A DNA stretch of 64,000 nucleotides from NCBI GenBank assembly GCA_018222985.1, contig JAAEZG010000001.1, positions 248,001 through 312,000 of the forward strand. Direction: 5' to 3'. The notes under the pieces are model-generated. The model was not told the DNA's origin. It ran no database searches and saw only the letters and a program-made list of their open reading frames with translations. Below, in pieces: positions 38,625-47,657 of this stretch; position 1 is the first letter of the stretch, and every line of letters begins with the position of its first letter. The stretch comes from Gammaproteobacteria bacterium. Its GTDB lineage: Bacteria; Pseudomonadota; Gammaproteobacteria; Enterobacterales; Alteromonadaceae. A program made the position numbers and the translations under genes.

Positions 38625-41600
38625 ATGGCTAAGTTTTTTATCAACCGACCTATTTTTGCTTGGGTAATCGCTATTGTGATTATGCTTGCTGGTGGGCTTG
38701 CGGTTACGCAACTACCGGTAGAGCAATACCCTGAAATTGCGCCACCATCAGTACAAATTAACGCAAGCTACCCTGGTGCAACGGCTGCTACACTTGAAGA
38801 AAGCGTGACGCAGGTTATTGAACAGAACATGAATGGTATCGATAACCTCAAGTACTTTGCGTCAACCAGTGACTCAGCGGGTAATGCCAGTATAACCCTC
38901 ACGTTTGAGGCCGGAACCGATGCTGACATTGCCCAAGTACAGGTGCAGAATAAGTTGCAGCTCGCCCTGCCCTTGTTACCTCAGGCAGTGCAAGACCAAG
39001 GTTTGGTGGTCGCCAAGTCGAACAACTCGTTCTTACTCGTTGCGGCATTAACCTCTAACAATCCGCAAATTAGCCAAATTGACCTTGGCGATTATATTGC
39101 CAGCAACCTGCAAGACCCCATTGCGCGCACCGCTGGTGTGGGCAACGTACGGTTGTTTGGTGCACCTTATGCCATGCGTATTTGGTTAGACCCTGATAGG
39201 CTTGTGCGCTACAACATGAGCACCTTAGACGTGGTTATGGCACTGCGCGAGCAAAATAATCAGGTCGCTGCGGGACAAATCGGCGGCACCCCAGCTGTTG
39301 AAAATCAACGTTTAACGGCCTCGATAATTGCTCAAACGCGGCTAGAAACTGTCGAGCAATTTAAGAATGTGCTGCTGCGCGTTAACAACGACGGCTCTAA
39401 AGTGACTGTGGGCGATGTGGCGCAAGTTGAGCTAGGAGGTCAAGATTATGGCGTTATTGCGCGTTATAATCGGCAACCAGCTACCGGCTTGGCCGTTAAC
39501 TTAGCAACTGGCGCTAATGCGCTAGATACAGCTGCTGCAGTAAAAGCGAAACTGAACGAATTGAAGCAGTTCTTCCCGGAAGGCGTTGAGCTTGTTATTC
39601 CTTACGACACCACGCCATTTGTTGAAATATCCATTCAAGAAGTGGTGAAAATTCTTTTTGAAGCCGTCGTCTTGGTGTTTATCTTGATGTTCATCTTCTT
39701 ACAGAATTTGCGTGCCACCATTATTCCGTCGCTGGCAATTCCGGTTGTGTTATTAGGCACATTCGGCATTATGTCGGCATTAGGCTTTTCAATTAACACC
39801 CTCACCATGTTTGGTTTGGTGCTTGCCATTGGGCTCTTAGTGGATGACGCCATTGTTGTGGTGGAAAACGTTGAGCGTTTGATGAGCGAAGAAAAGCTGA
39901 GCCCGCGCCAAGCCACCATTAAATCAATGGGGCAAATTACCGGGGCTCTGGTCGCTATTGGTTTGGTTATGGCGGCGGTGTTCGTACCTATGGCCTTCTT
40001 TGGCGGTTCAACGGGCGCGGTATACCGTCAGTTTTCAATTACCATTATATCCGCCATGTCGTTATCGGTGTTGGTTGCTATTATCTTTACGCCATCATTG
40101 TGTGCGACCATTTTGAAGCCATTAGATCATACCCACGAAGCAAAAGGCATTCTGGGATGGTTTAACCGTAAACTCGATAGTGCCACAAAAAAGTACACGA
40201 ACTCAGTGCAATCTATTATTAAGCGCAGCGTGCGTTTCTTGCTAGTGTATTTGGGGTTAGTTGTCGTACTCGGTTTCTTATTTGCGCGTATGCCAAGCTC
40301 GTTTATTCCTAACGAAGATCGTGGCGTGTTTTTAACGCAAATGCAGCTACCTTCTGGCGCAACCCAAGAGCAGTCGCGTCAAACTATGGCGAAAATTGAA
40401 GACTACTACCTTGACCAAGCGGCTGGCGTTCGCTCGGTATTCTCTGTAGTTGGTTTTAGTTTCAGTGGTCAAGGGCAAAACTCTGGCCTGGCCTTCGTGC
40501 GCTTAACTGACTGGGATGAACGAACCACCCCTGAGCTACAAATAGACGCCATTATTGGTCAAGCCTTCGGTTATTTTTCGCAAATTCGTGAAGCCATGGT
40601 ATTCGCCTTTAACTTGCCGTCTATTCCGGAATTAGGCACAGCCAGTGGCTTTAACCTTTATCTACAAGACCGCGGTGGTTTGGGCCATGAAGGCTTGTTA
40701 GCCGCGCGTAACCAATTGTTGGGTATGGCAGCGCAAGAGCCATCGTTAACAGGCGTGCGCCCGAATGGACTAGAAGACACGGCACAGCTGCGTATTGATG
40801 TTGATTATGAAAAAGCCAAGGCCTTAGGCCTTAGCATTAGTGACATCAACGCGACCCTGTCAAACGCTTTTGGTACCACCTACGTCAACGACTTTGTTGA
40901 CCGTGGTCGGGTGAAACGCGTTTACCTACAAGGTATACCACAAGCCCGCATGACCCCAGAAGATATTGGCAAGTGGTATGTGCGTAACAGCAATGGCGAG
41001 ATGGTGTCTTTTGCCTCGTTTTCTAGCACCCAATGGGACTTTGGCCCACAGCGCCTAGAGCGCTACAACGGTGTGCCCGCCATGAACATTCAAGGCGAAG
41101 CCGCACCGGGCTATTCGTCGGGTGACGCTATGCTGAAAATGGAAGCGCTTATCGGCAAGCTGCCAACAGGTATTGGCTATGAATGGACTGGCATTTCGTT
41201 AGAAGAGCGCACCTCAGGCGACCAAGCACCCCTGCTCTACGCGCTATCGTTGCTCATCGTATTCTTGTGTTTAGCCGCATTATACGAGAGCTGGTCCATT
41301 CCGTTTTCGGTTATGTTGGTGGTACCGCTTGGTATTCTCGGTGCGGTTATTGCCGCAACCATGCGCGGACTTGAAAACGACGTTTATTTCCAAGTCGGTT
41401 TGCTCACCACCGTGGGTGTTTCAGCTCGTAATGCGATTCTTATTGTGGAATTTGCAAAAGATTTACAAGCCCAAGGCAAAGAGCTTTTACAGGCTACTTT
41501 GGAAGCGGTTCGCTTGCGTTTACGCCCCATTTTGATGACCTCATTGGCATTCACTTTTGGTGTGCTACCACTGGCGTTATCAACCGGTGCCGGTGCTGTT

Positions 41601-41735
41601 AGCCGCCAAGCCATTGGTACTGGCGTTATCGGCGGTATGCTCGGTGGCACTATCTTGGCTATCTTCTTCGTGCCGCTGTTGTTTTATATCGTGCGGCGAA
41701 CATTCCCGCCCAAAGCGGCCTATGACGACGAATAG
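38625..41735 (+). CDS. RND multidrug efflux pump (AcrB/MexB, HAE-1 family)
   Basis: Proton-driven trimeric inner-membrane pump of 1036 residues (AcrB 1049). [20 protein letters not shown] is the family start. The proton relay Asp pair is in [18 protein letters not shown] near residue 408, and twelve membrane helices are arranged 1+5 and 1+5. The large periplasmic loops have the porter pattern ([50 protein letters not shown]). Identity to AcrB looks high, so broad drug and detergent export is likely, but the substrates are not readable. It follows its adaptor by 3 bases, and a strong terminator comes after it. Confidence 0.95.
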   Translation: MAKFFINRPIFAWVIAIVIMLAGGLAVTQLPVEQYPEIAPPSVQINASYPGATAATLEESVTQVIEQNMNGIDNLKYFASTSDSAGNASITLTFEAGTDADIAQVQVQNKLQLALPLLPQAVQDQGLVVAKSNNSFLLVAALTSNNPQISQIDLGDYIASNLQDPIARTAGVGNVRLFGAPYAMRIWLDPDRLVRYNMSTLDVVMALREQNNQVAAGQIGGTPAVENQRLTASIIAQTRLETVEQFKNVLLRVNNDGSKVTVGDVAQVELGGQDYGVIARYNRQPATGLAVNLATGANALDTAAAVKAKLNELKQFFPEGVELVIPYDTTPFVEISIQEVVKILFEAVVLVFILMFIFLQNLRATIIPSLAIPVVLLGTFGIMSALGFSINTLTMFGLVLAIGLLVDDAIVVVENVERLMSEEKLSPRQATIKSMGQITGALVAIGLVMAAVFVPMAFFGGSTGAVYRQFSITIISAMSLSVLVAIIFTPSLCATILKPLDHTHEAKGILGWFNRKLDSATKKYTNSVQSIIKRSVRFLLVYLGLVVVLGFLFARMPSSFIPNEDRGVFLTQMQLPSGATQEQSRQTMAKIEDYYLDQAAGVRSVFSVVGFSFSGQGQNSGLAFVRLTDWDERTTPELQIDAIIGQAFGYFSQIREAMVFAFNLPSIPELGTASGFNLYLQDRGGLGHEGLLAARNQLLGMAAQEPSLTGVRPNGLEDTAQLRIDVDYEKAKALGLSISDINATLSNAFGTTYVNDFVDRGRVKRVYLQGIPQARMTPEDIGKWYVRNSNGEMVSFASFSSTQWDFGPQRLERYNGVPAMNIQGEAAPGYSSGDAMLKMEALIGKLPTGIGYEWTGISLEERTSGDQAPLLYALSLLIVFLCLAALYESWSIPFSVMLVVPLGILGAVIAATMRGLENDVYFQVGLLTTVGVSARNAILIVEFAKDLQAQGKELLQATLEAVRLRLRPILMTSLAFTFGVLPLALSTGAGAVSRQAIGTGVIGGMLGGTILAIFFVPLLFYIVRRTFPPKAAYDDE

Positions 41736-41764
41736 AGACTAGCGAGATATTCAGGCTACGTGGT

Positions 41765-41799
41765 AAGGTTGAGTTGTGTTTCACAACTCAACCTTTTTT
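41765..41799 (+). terminator. Intrinsic terminator after the RND operon
   Basis: A 14-bp perfect stem (41765-41778 with 41782-41795) has a three-base loop TTT and is followed by a T run. The T run ends directly at the ATG of the next gene. Confidence 0.92.
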
Positions 41800-42321
41800 A
41801 TGCTGCATCGCTACTTTGTTATCGCATTGGCTTTACTTGCTGTATTAATCGGTGTGCAACTGCCGAATTTTATTACCCAGTATGAGCAACGGCTCGATGC
41901 ACAATACACCGAGGCCATGGTGTACTACAAAGAATACCAACGTATCGCCGATACCTATCTAAACGGCGATATGCAAGCGCTTATCAAAATGCACGAGCAA
42001 AGTGATAACCCCGTTTTCAAAGATGAAGCCGTACCTATTCGTGAGTTGGTTCGCCGAGTAGAGTTGTACCGCTACGAGCAACAACAACTCAATCAAGGCT
42101 ACTTACATAAGATTTGGTTTGTCGCTTGGCAAGCCAACCCAGAAATGCGTGATGATACCTGGCGAATGTATAGCTTTAATGTGCCGCTTACGCGCCAGGC
42201 GGTGTTTACAGGCGTGATTGCTGCCCTACTCGCGGTGTTGTTATTTGATGGCTGTGTGGGTGGGTGTAAGTTTGCATACCGCCGCTGGCGCCGTCGACAT
42301 CCAACAGCGCCGCAGCATTAG
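41800..42321 (+). CDS. DUF2937 family membrane protein
   Basis: 173-residue protein with a first membrane helix (about 4-22, FVIALALLAVLIGVQL), a charged periplasmic part (QRLDAQYTEAMVYYKEYQRI), and a second helix (about 132-152, VFTGVIAALLAVLLFDG). A basic tail ends the protein. This layout fits DUF2937, whose function is unknown. The ATG at 41800 directly follows the T run of the terminator and has no Shine-Dalgarno upstream. A GTG at 41776 lies inside the hairpin and would add eight unlikely residues. Its stop overlaps the stop of the convergent next gene by 4 bases. Confidence 0.7.
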   Translation: MLHRYFVIALALLAVLIGVQLPNFITQYEQRLDAQYTEAMVYYKEYQRIADTYLNGDMQALIKMHEQSDNPVFKDEAVPIRELVRRVELYRYEQQQLNQGYLHKIWFVAWQANPEMRDDTWRMYSFNVPLTRQAVFTGVIAALLAVLLFDGCVGGCKFAYRRWRRRHPTAPQH

Positions 42322-42653
42322 CGTTTATCGTTTTTTACCTGATACTCGCCTTCAATAACATCACTATCTTGGCGATTTTGTTGATACTCGCGCTCGCTAC
42401 GATAGCGTGATTGCGCTTGTTTCTGGGCTTCTCGCGTGGCTTTGGTAAATTGCCACATTTGCTTCATTTGGCGACGTTTACGCCACATTAACGGCAGTAA
42501 TAAAATCCAACCAAACAACAGCAGCACCAAGCCCACAGCCAAGCCGAGCAACAACAACATACCAAATACCAACCAACTAAAAAGCACCACAATGGGGTTA
42601 GCGCCTGGTTGCGGTTTTACTTTTTGTTGCCATTGCTTGATGTATATAAGCAT
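42318..42653 (-). CDS. Small membrane protein of unknown function
   Basis: 111 residues. A hydrophobic block at about 21-56 (IVVLFSWLVFGMLLLLGLAV, then GLVLLLFGWILLLPLMW) is long enough for two helices in a hairpin. The C-terminal half is highly charged and probably a coiled coil in the cytoplasm (KRRQMKQMWQFTKATREAQK), ending in a DVIEGEYQV tail. Met starts after a GGAGAAC-type site on the minus strand. I cannot assign a family. The YgjV-like gene lies 34 bases upstream on the same strand and the two may be co-transcribed. Confidence 0.6.
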   Translation of the reverse strand: MLIYIKQWQQKVKPQPGANPIVVLFSWLVFGMLLLLGLAVGLVLLLFGWILLLPLMWRKRRQMKQMWQFTKATREAQKQAQSRYRSEREYQQNRQDSDVIEGEYQVKNDKR

Positions 42654-42687
42654 ACAAGTTCTCCTGTTACTTCCCAGTATATGGGGA

Positions 42688-43206
42688 TTATTTCAGTTCA
42701 GACAAGCGTGCTGCCCGATGATCTTGTAACAATTTGAGAATAATGCTGGTTAAATTGACGATATTGAATACGGTGCCTGAAATACTGCCGACAATAACGG
42801 CATAGGCAAGCCCTAGCAACTCAGCGAGTAAAAACCAACGGCGTATTTTTACCGGGTCTTCAAGCACTATGGCGCCAACGGTAAAAATAATTGAAGAAAT
42901 ATAGGCCATCAATAACGGCACAATATCGGTGTCGCCGTTAAGCTCCCAAATGAAAAAGCCGACATTAATCGCCACAAATGACCATAAAACAAAAGGCCCA
43001 CGCCAACGTAACGCAATAAGGTTACGAATAACGGCAATTCCGGTGACAACGCTTCCAGCCAGCGCATCCAGCATAAAGAAATGTATCGACAAAGCCCCTA
43101 AGGCCAATGCACTGACAATTCGGTACCGGTTTGCCGTGCCTTGCCGATAAGCAATAAAGTTTGCCACAAGGGCGAATAATCCAAAAAGTTCTGCTACAGA
43201 AATCAC
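42688..43206 (-). CDS. YgjV family inner-membrane protein
   Basis: 172 residues, almost all hydrophobic, with about six helices: 3-20, 32-50, 53-70, 74-92, 98-118 and 128-160. It matches the Imp-YgjV family, with AELFGLFALVANFIAYRQ at the start, a YRIVSALALGALSIHFFMLD block and a GTVFNIVNLTSIILKLLQDH end. Function is unknown; some YgjV-like proteins resemble SemiSWEET or PQ-loop half transporters, and this one has a similar repeat of three helices. The 34-base spacing to the next gene suggests a two-gene operon. Confidence 0.8.
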   Translation of the reverse strand: MISVAELFGLFALVANFIAYRQGTANRYRIVSALALGALSIHFFMLDALAGSVVTGIAVIRNLIALRWRGPFVLWSFVAINVGFFIWELNGDTDIVPLLMAYISSIIFTVGAIVLEDPVKIRRWFLLAELLGLAYAVIVGSISGTVFNIVNLTSIILKLLQDHRAARLSELK

Positions 43207-43217
43207 ATGTCACCCAT

Positions 43218-43255
43218 AAAAAAACGGTAATGAAGGCAAAACGCTTTCATTACCG
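43218..43255 (-). terminator. Intrinsic terminator after the M28 lipoprotein gene
   Basis: CGGTAATGAA and TTCATTACCG pair across the loop GGCAAAACGCT. On the minus strand the stem is followed by a run of at least six T (43218-43224), 20 bases after the stop at 43276. Confidence 0.85.
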
Positions 43256-43275
43256 CCTTGCTTAAATACGCTTAA

Positions 43276-44949
43276 TTAATTTCGTTCGTCGGCCGAGGCA
43301 TCACGAATGCCGCGAAACTCGTTACCTTGGTACCAATTTGGCCAATCATTGCTGTTGGCAAGGTCGTTACCTACCCAATAATACAGCCACAAGTCTTGCT
43401 GCACACCACGCAGATCCCAGTTTGGATCGAACTCGTCGGCCGGCTTATGATACGCAACTTTCACATATTTGGCACGCTTTTGCTTGCCGTATTCAACGCC
43501 AAATTCAATGTGATCGTTACCGCCTTTTGCATACAGCATAGGTACGCCACGCTTGGCTAAATTGAAGTGATCTGAGCGATAGAATGACCCCGCTTCTGGG
43601 GTTGGCTCTGGCGCAATGTAACGCCCCTGTTGCTCAACATACTTCGCCAAGTAATTCTCCATTTCTGAATTACCATGGCCAACAACCACCATATCTTTCA
43701 TTGGGCCGTACACATTCAGTACGTCGGTGTTAATGCCGCCCACGGCCTTGCTTAACGGCAACATTGGGTTGTCGGCATACCAGTCAGAGCCTAACAAGCC
43801 GCGCTCTTCAGCGGTCACCAAAACAAACACAATGGAGCGCTCAGGTTGCGGTTGGCTGGCAAAAAACTCGGCCAAGGCCATTACCCCTGCAGTACCACTA
43901 GCGTTGTCTTGCGCACCGTTAAAAATGCCATCATCTGGGTTTACCGGGTCAACGCCCATATGGTCCCAGTGCGCCATATAAATCACATGTTCTTCGGGGC
44001 GCGACTTCCCTTCAATGTAGCCAATTAAATTAGGCGACGACAGGTAGTCAAACTTGGTGCTTACCGCAATGTTCATGGCGGTTTTTAACGGTACCGGTTT
44101 AAAGTCTGGTTGTTGTGCCGCCTGACGCATTTGCGCATAGTTACTGCCCACTAAAGCAAATAGCTCGTCGGCTTTGCTATCAGTTATCCAACCTTCAATG
44201 GCAACACGGTCCATGTTTTTGTTGTCGCGGGCTAAATCAAATCGCATTGGCGAACCGCCAGCAATAACACCCCAACCATAGCCTGCTGGGCCTGTTTCAT
44301 GAATCACAATGGCACCAGCAGCACCTTGTCGCGCCGCCTCTTCAAATTTGTAGGTCCAACGCCCATAGTAAGTCATGGCTTTACCATTAAATACTTCAGG
44401 GTCTTGGGTGTCGTAGCCTGGGTCGTTCACCAACATCACCACAGTTTTGCCTTCAACATCCAAACCTTCGTAATCATTCCAGCCAAACTCCGGAGCAACA
44501 ATGCCGTAGCCGACAAAAACCATCTCACTGTTCGTCAGTTCGGTTTGTTCTTGTACACGGGGGCTCCAAGCCATCATGTCACGACGATACTCAAAAGCTT
44601 TTAACTGTTCGGCGCTAAACGACATGTCGCTAACCTGGGTCGGCAACATGCGCACTAAAGGTACGTCTTGCTGATAATTGTCTTCTTCAGCGTTATAGGG
44701 TTTCAGCCCCCATTCGCGAAATTTCCCTTCAACAAACGCCACGGTTTTGCGCTCACCTTCAGAAGCAGGTGCACGCCCTTCAAACTCATCAGAGCTTAGG
44801 GTTTTTAGGTATTCCTTGTAGTTCTCATTAAAACTGTAAGGGTCAACTGCAGCATGTGCAGCTTGGGTTTGGCTTGCCGTTTGCTCGGCTGGGCTGCAAG
44901 CGGTAAGCGTAAGCCCCGCCACAGCCAACACCAGCAGGTGCTTTTTCAT
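43276..44949 (-). CDS. M28-family zinc peptidase lipoprotein with PA domain
   Basis: 557-residue exported peptidase. The lipobox LTAC gives Cys18, so it should be membrane-anchored, probably in the outer membrane because Ser follows the Cys. A protease-associated (PA) insert lies at about 130-270 (MVFVGYGIVAPEFGWNDYEG, then GAAGAIVIHETGPAGYGWG). The catalytic set is complete: YMAHWDHMG (His-x-Asp), NGAQDNASG, TAEERGLLGS, NTDVLN and YRSDHFN. It resembles the PA-containing aminopeptidases of marine gammaproteobacteria. The DUF192 gene lies 11 bases upstream, so the two form an operon; a terminator follows. Confidence 0.92.
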   Translation of the reverse strand: MKKHLLVLAVAGLTLTACSPAEQTASQTQAAHAAVDPYSFNENYKEYLKTLSSDEFEGRAPASEGERKTVAFVEGKFREWGLKPYNAEEDNYQQDVPLVRMLPTQVSDMSFSAEQLKAFEYRRDMMAWSPRVQEQTELTNSEMVFVGYGIVAPEFGWNDYEGLDVEGKTVVMLVNDPGYDTQDPEVFNGKAMTYYGRWTYKFEEAARQGAAGAIVIHETGPAGYGWGVIAGGSPMRFDLARDNKNMDRVAIEGWITDSKADELFALVGSNYAQMRQAAQQPDFKPVPLKTAMNIAVSTKFDYLSSPNLIGYIEGKSRPEEHVIYMAHWDHMGVDPVNPDDGIFNGAQDNASGTAGVMALAEFFASQPQPERSIVFVLVTAEERGLLGSDWYADNPMLPLSKAVGGINTDVLNVYGPMKDMVVVGHGNSEMENYLAKYVEQQGRYIAPEPTPEAGSFYRSDHFNLAKRGVPMLYAKGGNDHIEFGVEYGKQKRAKYVKVAYHKPADEFDPNWDLRGVQQDLWLYYWVGNDLANSNDWPNWYQGNEFRGIRDASADERN

Positions 44950-44960
44950 GGTGTTCTCCT

Positions 44961-45416
44961 TTAGTTACAGCGTTTAAAGTGACGCCCTTCTTTAATATTA
45001 TATTTTTCGAAATAGCCTTTGTTTACTTCTACCGCCCCATAGTAGTTCACTTGCGGTGGATAGGCTGGGCAACGATTTGGATCAATACTTGGGCATGGCT
45101 CCATCGTGATAATTTTCACAATTTTCATGTCGTTATCAATAAAAGCAATGTCCAATGGAATTAGCGTACGGAACATCCAAAAGCCCGCGTAACCAGGGCG
45201 TTCTTGGTTATAGGTGAACCACATGCCTTCGTGCTCACCTAACTGTTCACGCATCATTAAGCCGCGCTGCCTCAATTCAAAGGTATCGGCTATTTCAACG
45301 GTAATTTCAGGCTCATGACCGTCAATACATAATTGTGTGGTTTTGGTGGCCGCTAGTGTTTGGCTTGTTAAACAAGCCGCAGCGCCTAACAACGTGCAAG
45401 CAAACATGCGTTTCAT
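44961..45416 (-). CDS. Secreted DUF192 family protein
   Basis: 151-residue protein with a Sec signal peptide (MKRMFACTLLGAAACLTSQT, cut near Ala22-Ala23). The mature part is a DUF192 beta-barrel: LRQRGLMMREQLGEHEGMWF, FWMFRTLIPLDIAFIDND and VKIITMEPCPS. The NYYGAVEVNKGYFEKY end is typical. Function is unknown; the family is often next to secreted enzymes. It is co-transcribed with the M28 peptidase, 11 bases downstream. The two Cys of EPCPSIDPNRCPAYPP may form a disulfide. Confidence 0.88.
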   Translation of the reverse strand: MKRMFACTLLGAAACLTSQTLAATKTTQLCIDGHEPEITVEIADTFELRQRGLMMREQLGEHEGMWFTYNQERPGYAGFWMFRTLIPLDIAFIDNDMKIVKIITMEPCPSIDPNRCPAYPPQVNYYGAVEVNKGYFEKYNIKEGRHFKRCN

Positions 45417-45483
45417 GGTGTTAACCTAACTCACTCAAAAATAAGGGCACCTAGTATGGCGCGAATAGCCTCAGAAAAAAAGA

Positions 45484-45511
45484 CAAAAAAAAGCCCCCAA
45501 TCAAGGGGGCT
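45484..45511 (-). terminator. Intrinsic terminator after the DUF4382 gene
   Basis: AGCCCCC-AATCA-style hairpin with arms AGCCCCC and GGGGGCT, followed on the minus strand by eight T. It lies 18 bases after the DUF4382 stop. Confidence 0.9.
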
Positions 45512-45529
45512 AACGGGAGAGACACTGAA

Positions 45530-46492
45530 TTACTCGATGGTTACTGTGGTCACTTCACCCTCAGTACCAATAGTCACATTTTGCGTGCTAATAAAGTCAA
45601 GCGTGTCATCAGCTTCTGGATCATCCGTGGTATTACATGTCCAAGCGGCAGTGTAATCACCTGAAGCTAAATAACCGACTTCGAAGTTATAAGCCGTTGC
45701 ACCATCAAAGTATGCAGTGGTTGCCGTATAAGGCTCTTCGCCCTCACTACCGCCAAAGTCGGCAAGTGTGGCAACATCTAAGTCAGCGCCTTGATAGAAA
45801 TAAACTACTGCAACTGGCGTGGTAATATCAGCCGGCGCTACGGTACATTCATTTTCAATGAGTAATGCTTCCGCAATTGTGCCTTCAACGTGACCCACCG
45901 TCATATTATCCACAATTCGTACGCCACGTGGTTTCAAGAAATAACCAGCTTGGCCAACTGGGTTGACTAATGCTTGACGTAAATCGAACTCAACTGTGTA
46001 GGCAACGTTGCCGCCTGCATCCAGTGTAAAGCTATCGAATTTCAGCTCGTTCGAAGGAACTGACAGCGGAATACGCTCTTCACCCACCTGAACATACGAG
46101 CCTTCAGCCATTTCTAAACGCAATTGGCTGTAATTTCCAGCGGGTACTTCAACACCTGACAATAGGTTTTCAGAATCAGAGCCAGTAAACTCAAGTAAGT
46201 TAATACCGCGCGTATTTGGAATCACGTCACCATTTGCATCAGTACACACATCATTAGCTTCAATAGTGTTGGTGTCTTCGCCAATCGTGAAGGTTTGGTT
46301 GCCTTCGGTATTGCCAATAAGTTCTACGCTGTGAAAACACGCCCATACCTCATCTGCTGCATCAACAGGAGCGTCACTCACACCAAGCGTAAACATGGCT
46401 GTGTTTGGATCGTCGTCAGAACCACATGCCGTTACTAATGTTGTTGCTGCCAAAGCAGCCGCGATTGTTGTTAATTTATTAATTTTCAACAT
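45530..46492 (-). CDS. DUF4382 domain lipoprotein
   Basis: 320 residues. The lipobox LVTAC gives Cys23, with Gly-Ser-Asp after it. A DUF4382 domain follows at about 32-180: MFTLGVSDAPVDAADEVWAC, then GINLLEFTGSDSENLLSGVEV and YSQLRLEMAEGSYVQV. The rest is acidic and beta-rich, with two more Cys pairs (NECTVAPA, AWTCNTTDD). DUF4382 proteins are surface or periplasmic beta-sandwich proteins of unknown function. A 227-base gap with no recognisable promoter motifs separates it from the divergent yvcK-like gene. It has its own terminator, so it is a single-gene unit. Confidence 0.88.
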   Translation of the reverse strand: MLKINKLTTIAAALAATTLVTACGSDDDPNTAMFTLGVSDAPVDAADEVWACFHSVELIGNTEGNQTFTIGEDTNTIEANDVCTDANGDVIPNTRGINLLEFTGSDSENLLSGVEVPAGNYSQLRLEMAEGSYVQVGEERIPLSVPSNELKFDSFTLDAGGNVAYTVEFDLRQALVNPVGQAGYFLKPRGVRIVDNMTVGHVEGTIAEALLIENECTVAPADITTPVAVVYFYQGADLDVATLADFGGSEGEEPYTATTAYFDGATAYNFEVGYLASGDYTAAWTCNTTDDPEADDTLDFISTQNVTIGTEGEVTTVTIE

Positions 46493-46719
46493 AAAACACC
46501 CTCTGTGTTATGAAACTTGCATTAGTTATAGCAAAGCTGACAACCATAGCTAGGTGATTTACTTGAGCTTAACTAAATAGCGTCAGCGTAAATTCAGGCC
46601 CTACTGTATAAATAAGAGACACTTGCGCGCATTATGCTCTATATTGGTTCGCTCAGGCGTTGATTGTGCGAGGCTTAGCACTTAAAGTAGCAACATCAAA
46701 ACAACATAGTTAGCAGAAC

Positions 46720-47655
46720 ATGACCGACCATTTGGTTCAATTATCCGTGCCGTGCCCTAGCGTACATGCTATCGCTCAATTAAAATGCGTTACCGCTATT
46801 GGCGGCGGGCATGGCCTTGGTCGTGTGCTATCAACCCTTTCTTTTCTAGAACGCCGTTTAATTGGTATTGTGGCGACAACCGATGACGGTGGTGCCAGTG
46901 GCAAACTGCGCCGCAGCCATGACTGCATTGCTTGGGGCGATATTCGTAACTGCCTCTCACAACTCGCACAACAACCATTAGCTGCCGACGTATTGAACTA
47001 CCGTTTCGATTCGGAACATGAGTTACATGGCCATAATTTAGGTAATTTGCTGCTCTATACCCTTGATCAAGTCAGCGCACGCCCGCTCGATGGCATTCAA
47101 TTATTAAGCCGCTTACTTAACATTAATACGCGCTTGCTACCCATGTCAGAAATGCCGGTTGATTTAGTCGCGTCCACACACGACGGTTTGGAGTGCTTTG
47201 GTGAACTTCATGTGGATGGGCTACTGCACATGCCCCAAAAGCTTGCGCTGTCACATGAGGTCGCGGCCACCCCCGAGGCATTAGCACATATTCGACGCAG
47301 TGAATTGATTATTTTAGGCCCTGGTAGTTTTCTTACTTCAGTCATGCCGCCGCTGTTGGTCAACGAATTTGTACAAACTATCGCAGCGGCCTCCGCGCCA
47401 GTCATTTTTATTGATAATCTAGCCCCTGAGCTTAGCCCTGCTGGGCAAATGCCTATAAGTCAGCGCTTAGCATGGATGCATGAGCAATTAGGGGCGCAAC
47501 TTGTCGATGCGGTGATAACGAATCGCCCCGACCCGAACCTCAAATTACCCGTGTTTGATCATGTGAGTGCCACGCCAAATGCGCCACATCGCCATGACTC
47601 AAGCTCTTTACTTGCAGCACTCAATGCTGCAGTAACCTATTTTGTTAAGGACTAA
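46720..47655 (+). CDS. YvcK/YbhK family protein (CofD-like fold)
   Basis: 311 residues. It has the CofD-like signature: AIGGGHGLGRVLSTLS (27-42), TDDGGASGKLRRSHDCIAWG, DIRNCLSQLA and GHNLGNLLLYTL, and an LGPGSFLTSVMPPLLV motif. Bacillus YvcK binds UDP-sugars and is needed for gluconeogenic growth and cell shape; E. coli YbhK is the enteric relative, with unclear function. It has about 20 more N-terminal residues before the Gly-rich loop than YbhK. The M14 peptidase starts 2 bases after its stop, an unusual partner. Confidence 0.85.
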   Translation: MTDHLVQLSVPCPSVHAIAQLKCVTAIGGGHGLGRVLSTLSFLERRLIGIVATTDDGGASGKLRRSHDCIAWGDIRNCLSQLAQQPLAADVLNYRFDSEHELHGHNLGNLLLYTLDQVSARPLDGIQLLSRLLNINTRLLPMSEMPVDLVASTHDGLECFGELHVDGLLHMPQKLALSHEVAATPEALAHIRRSELIILGPGSFLTSVMPPLLVNEFVQTIAAASAPVIFIDNLAPELSPAGQMPISQRLAWMHEQLGAQLVDAVITNRPDPNLKLPVFDHVSATPNAPHRHDSSSLLAALNAAVTYFVKD

Positions 47656-47657
47656 TC

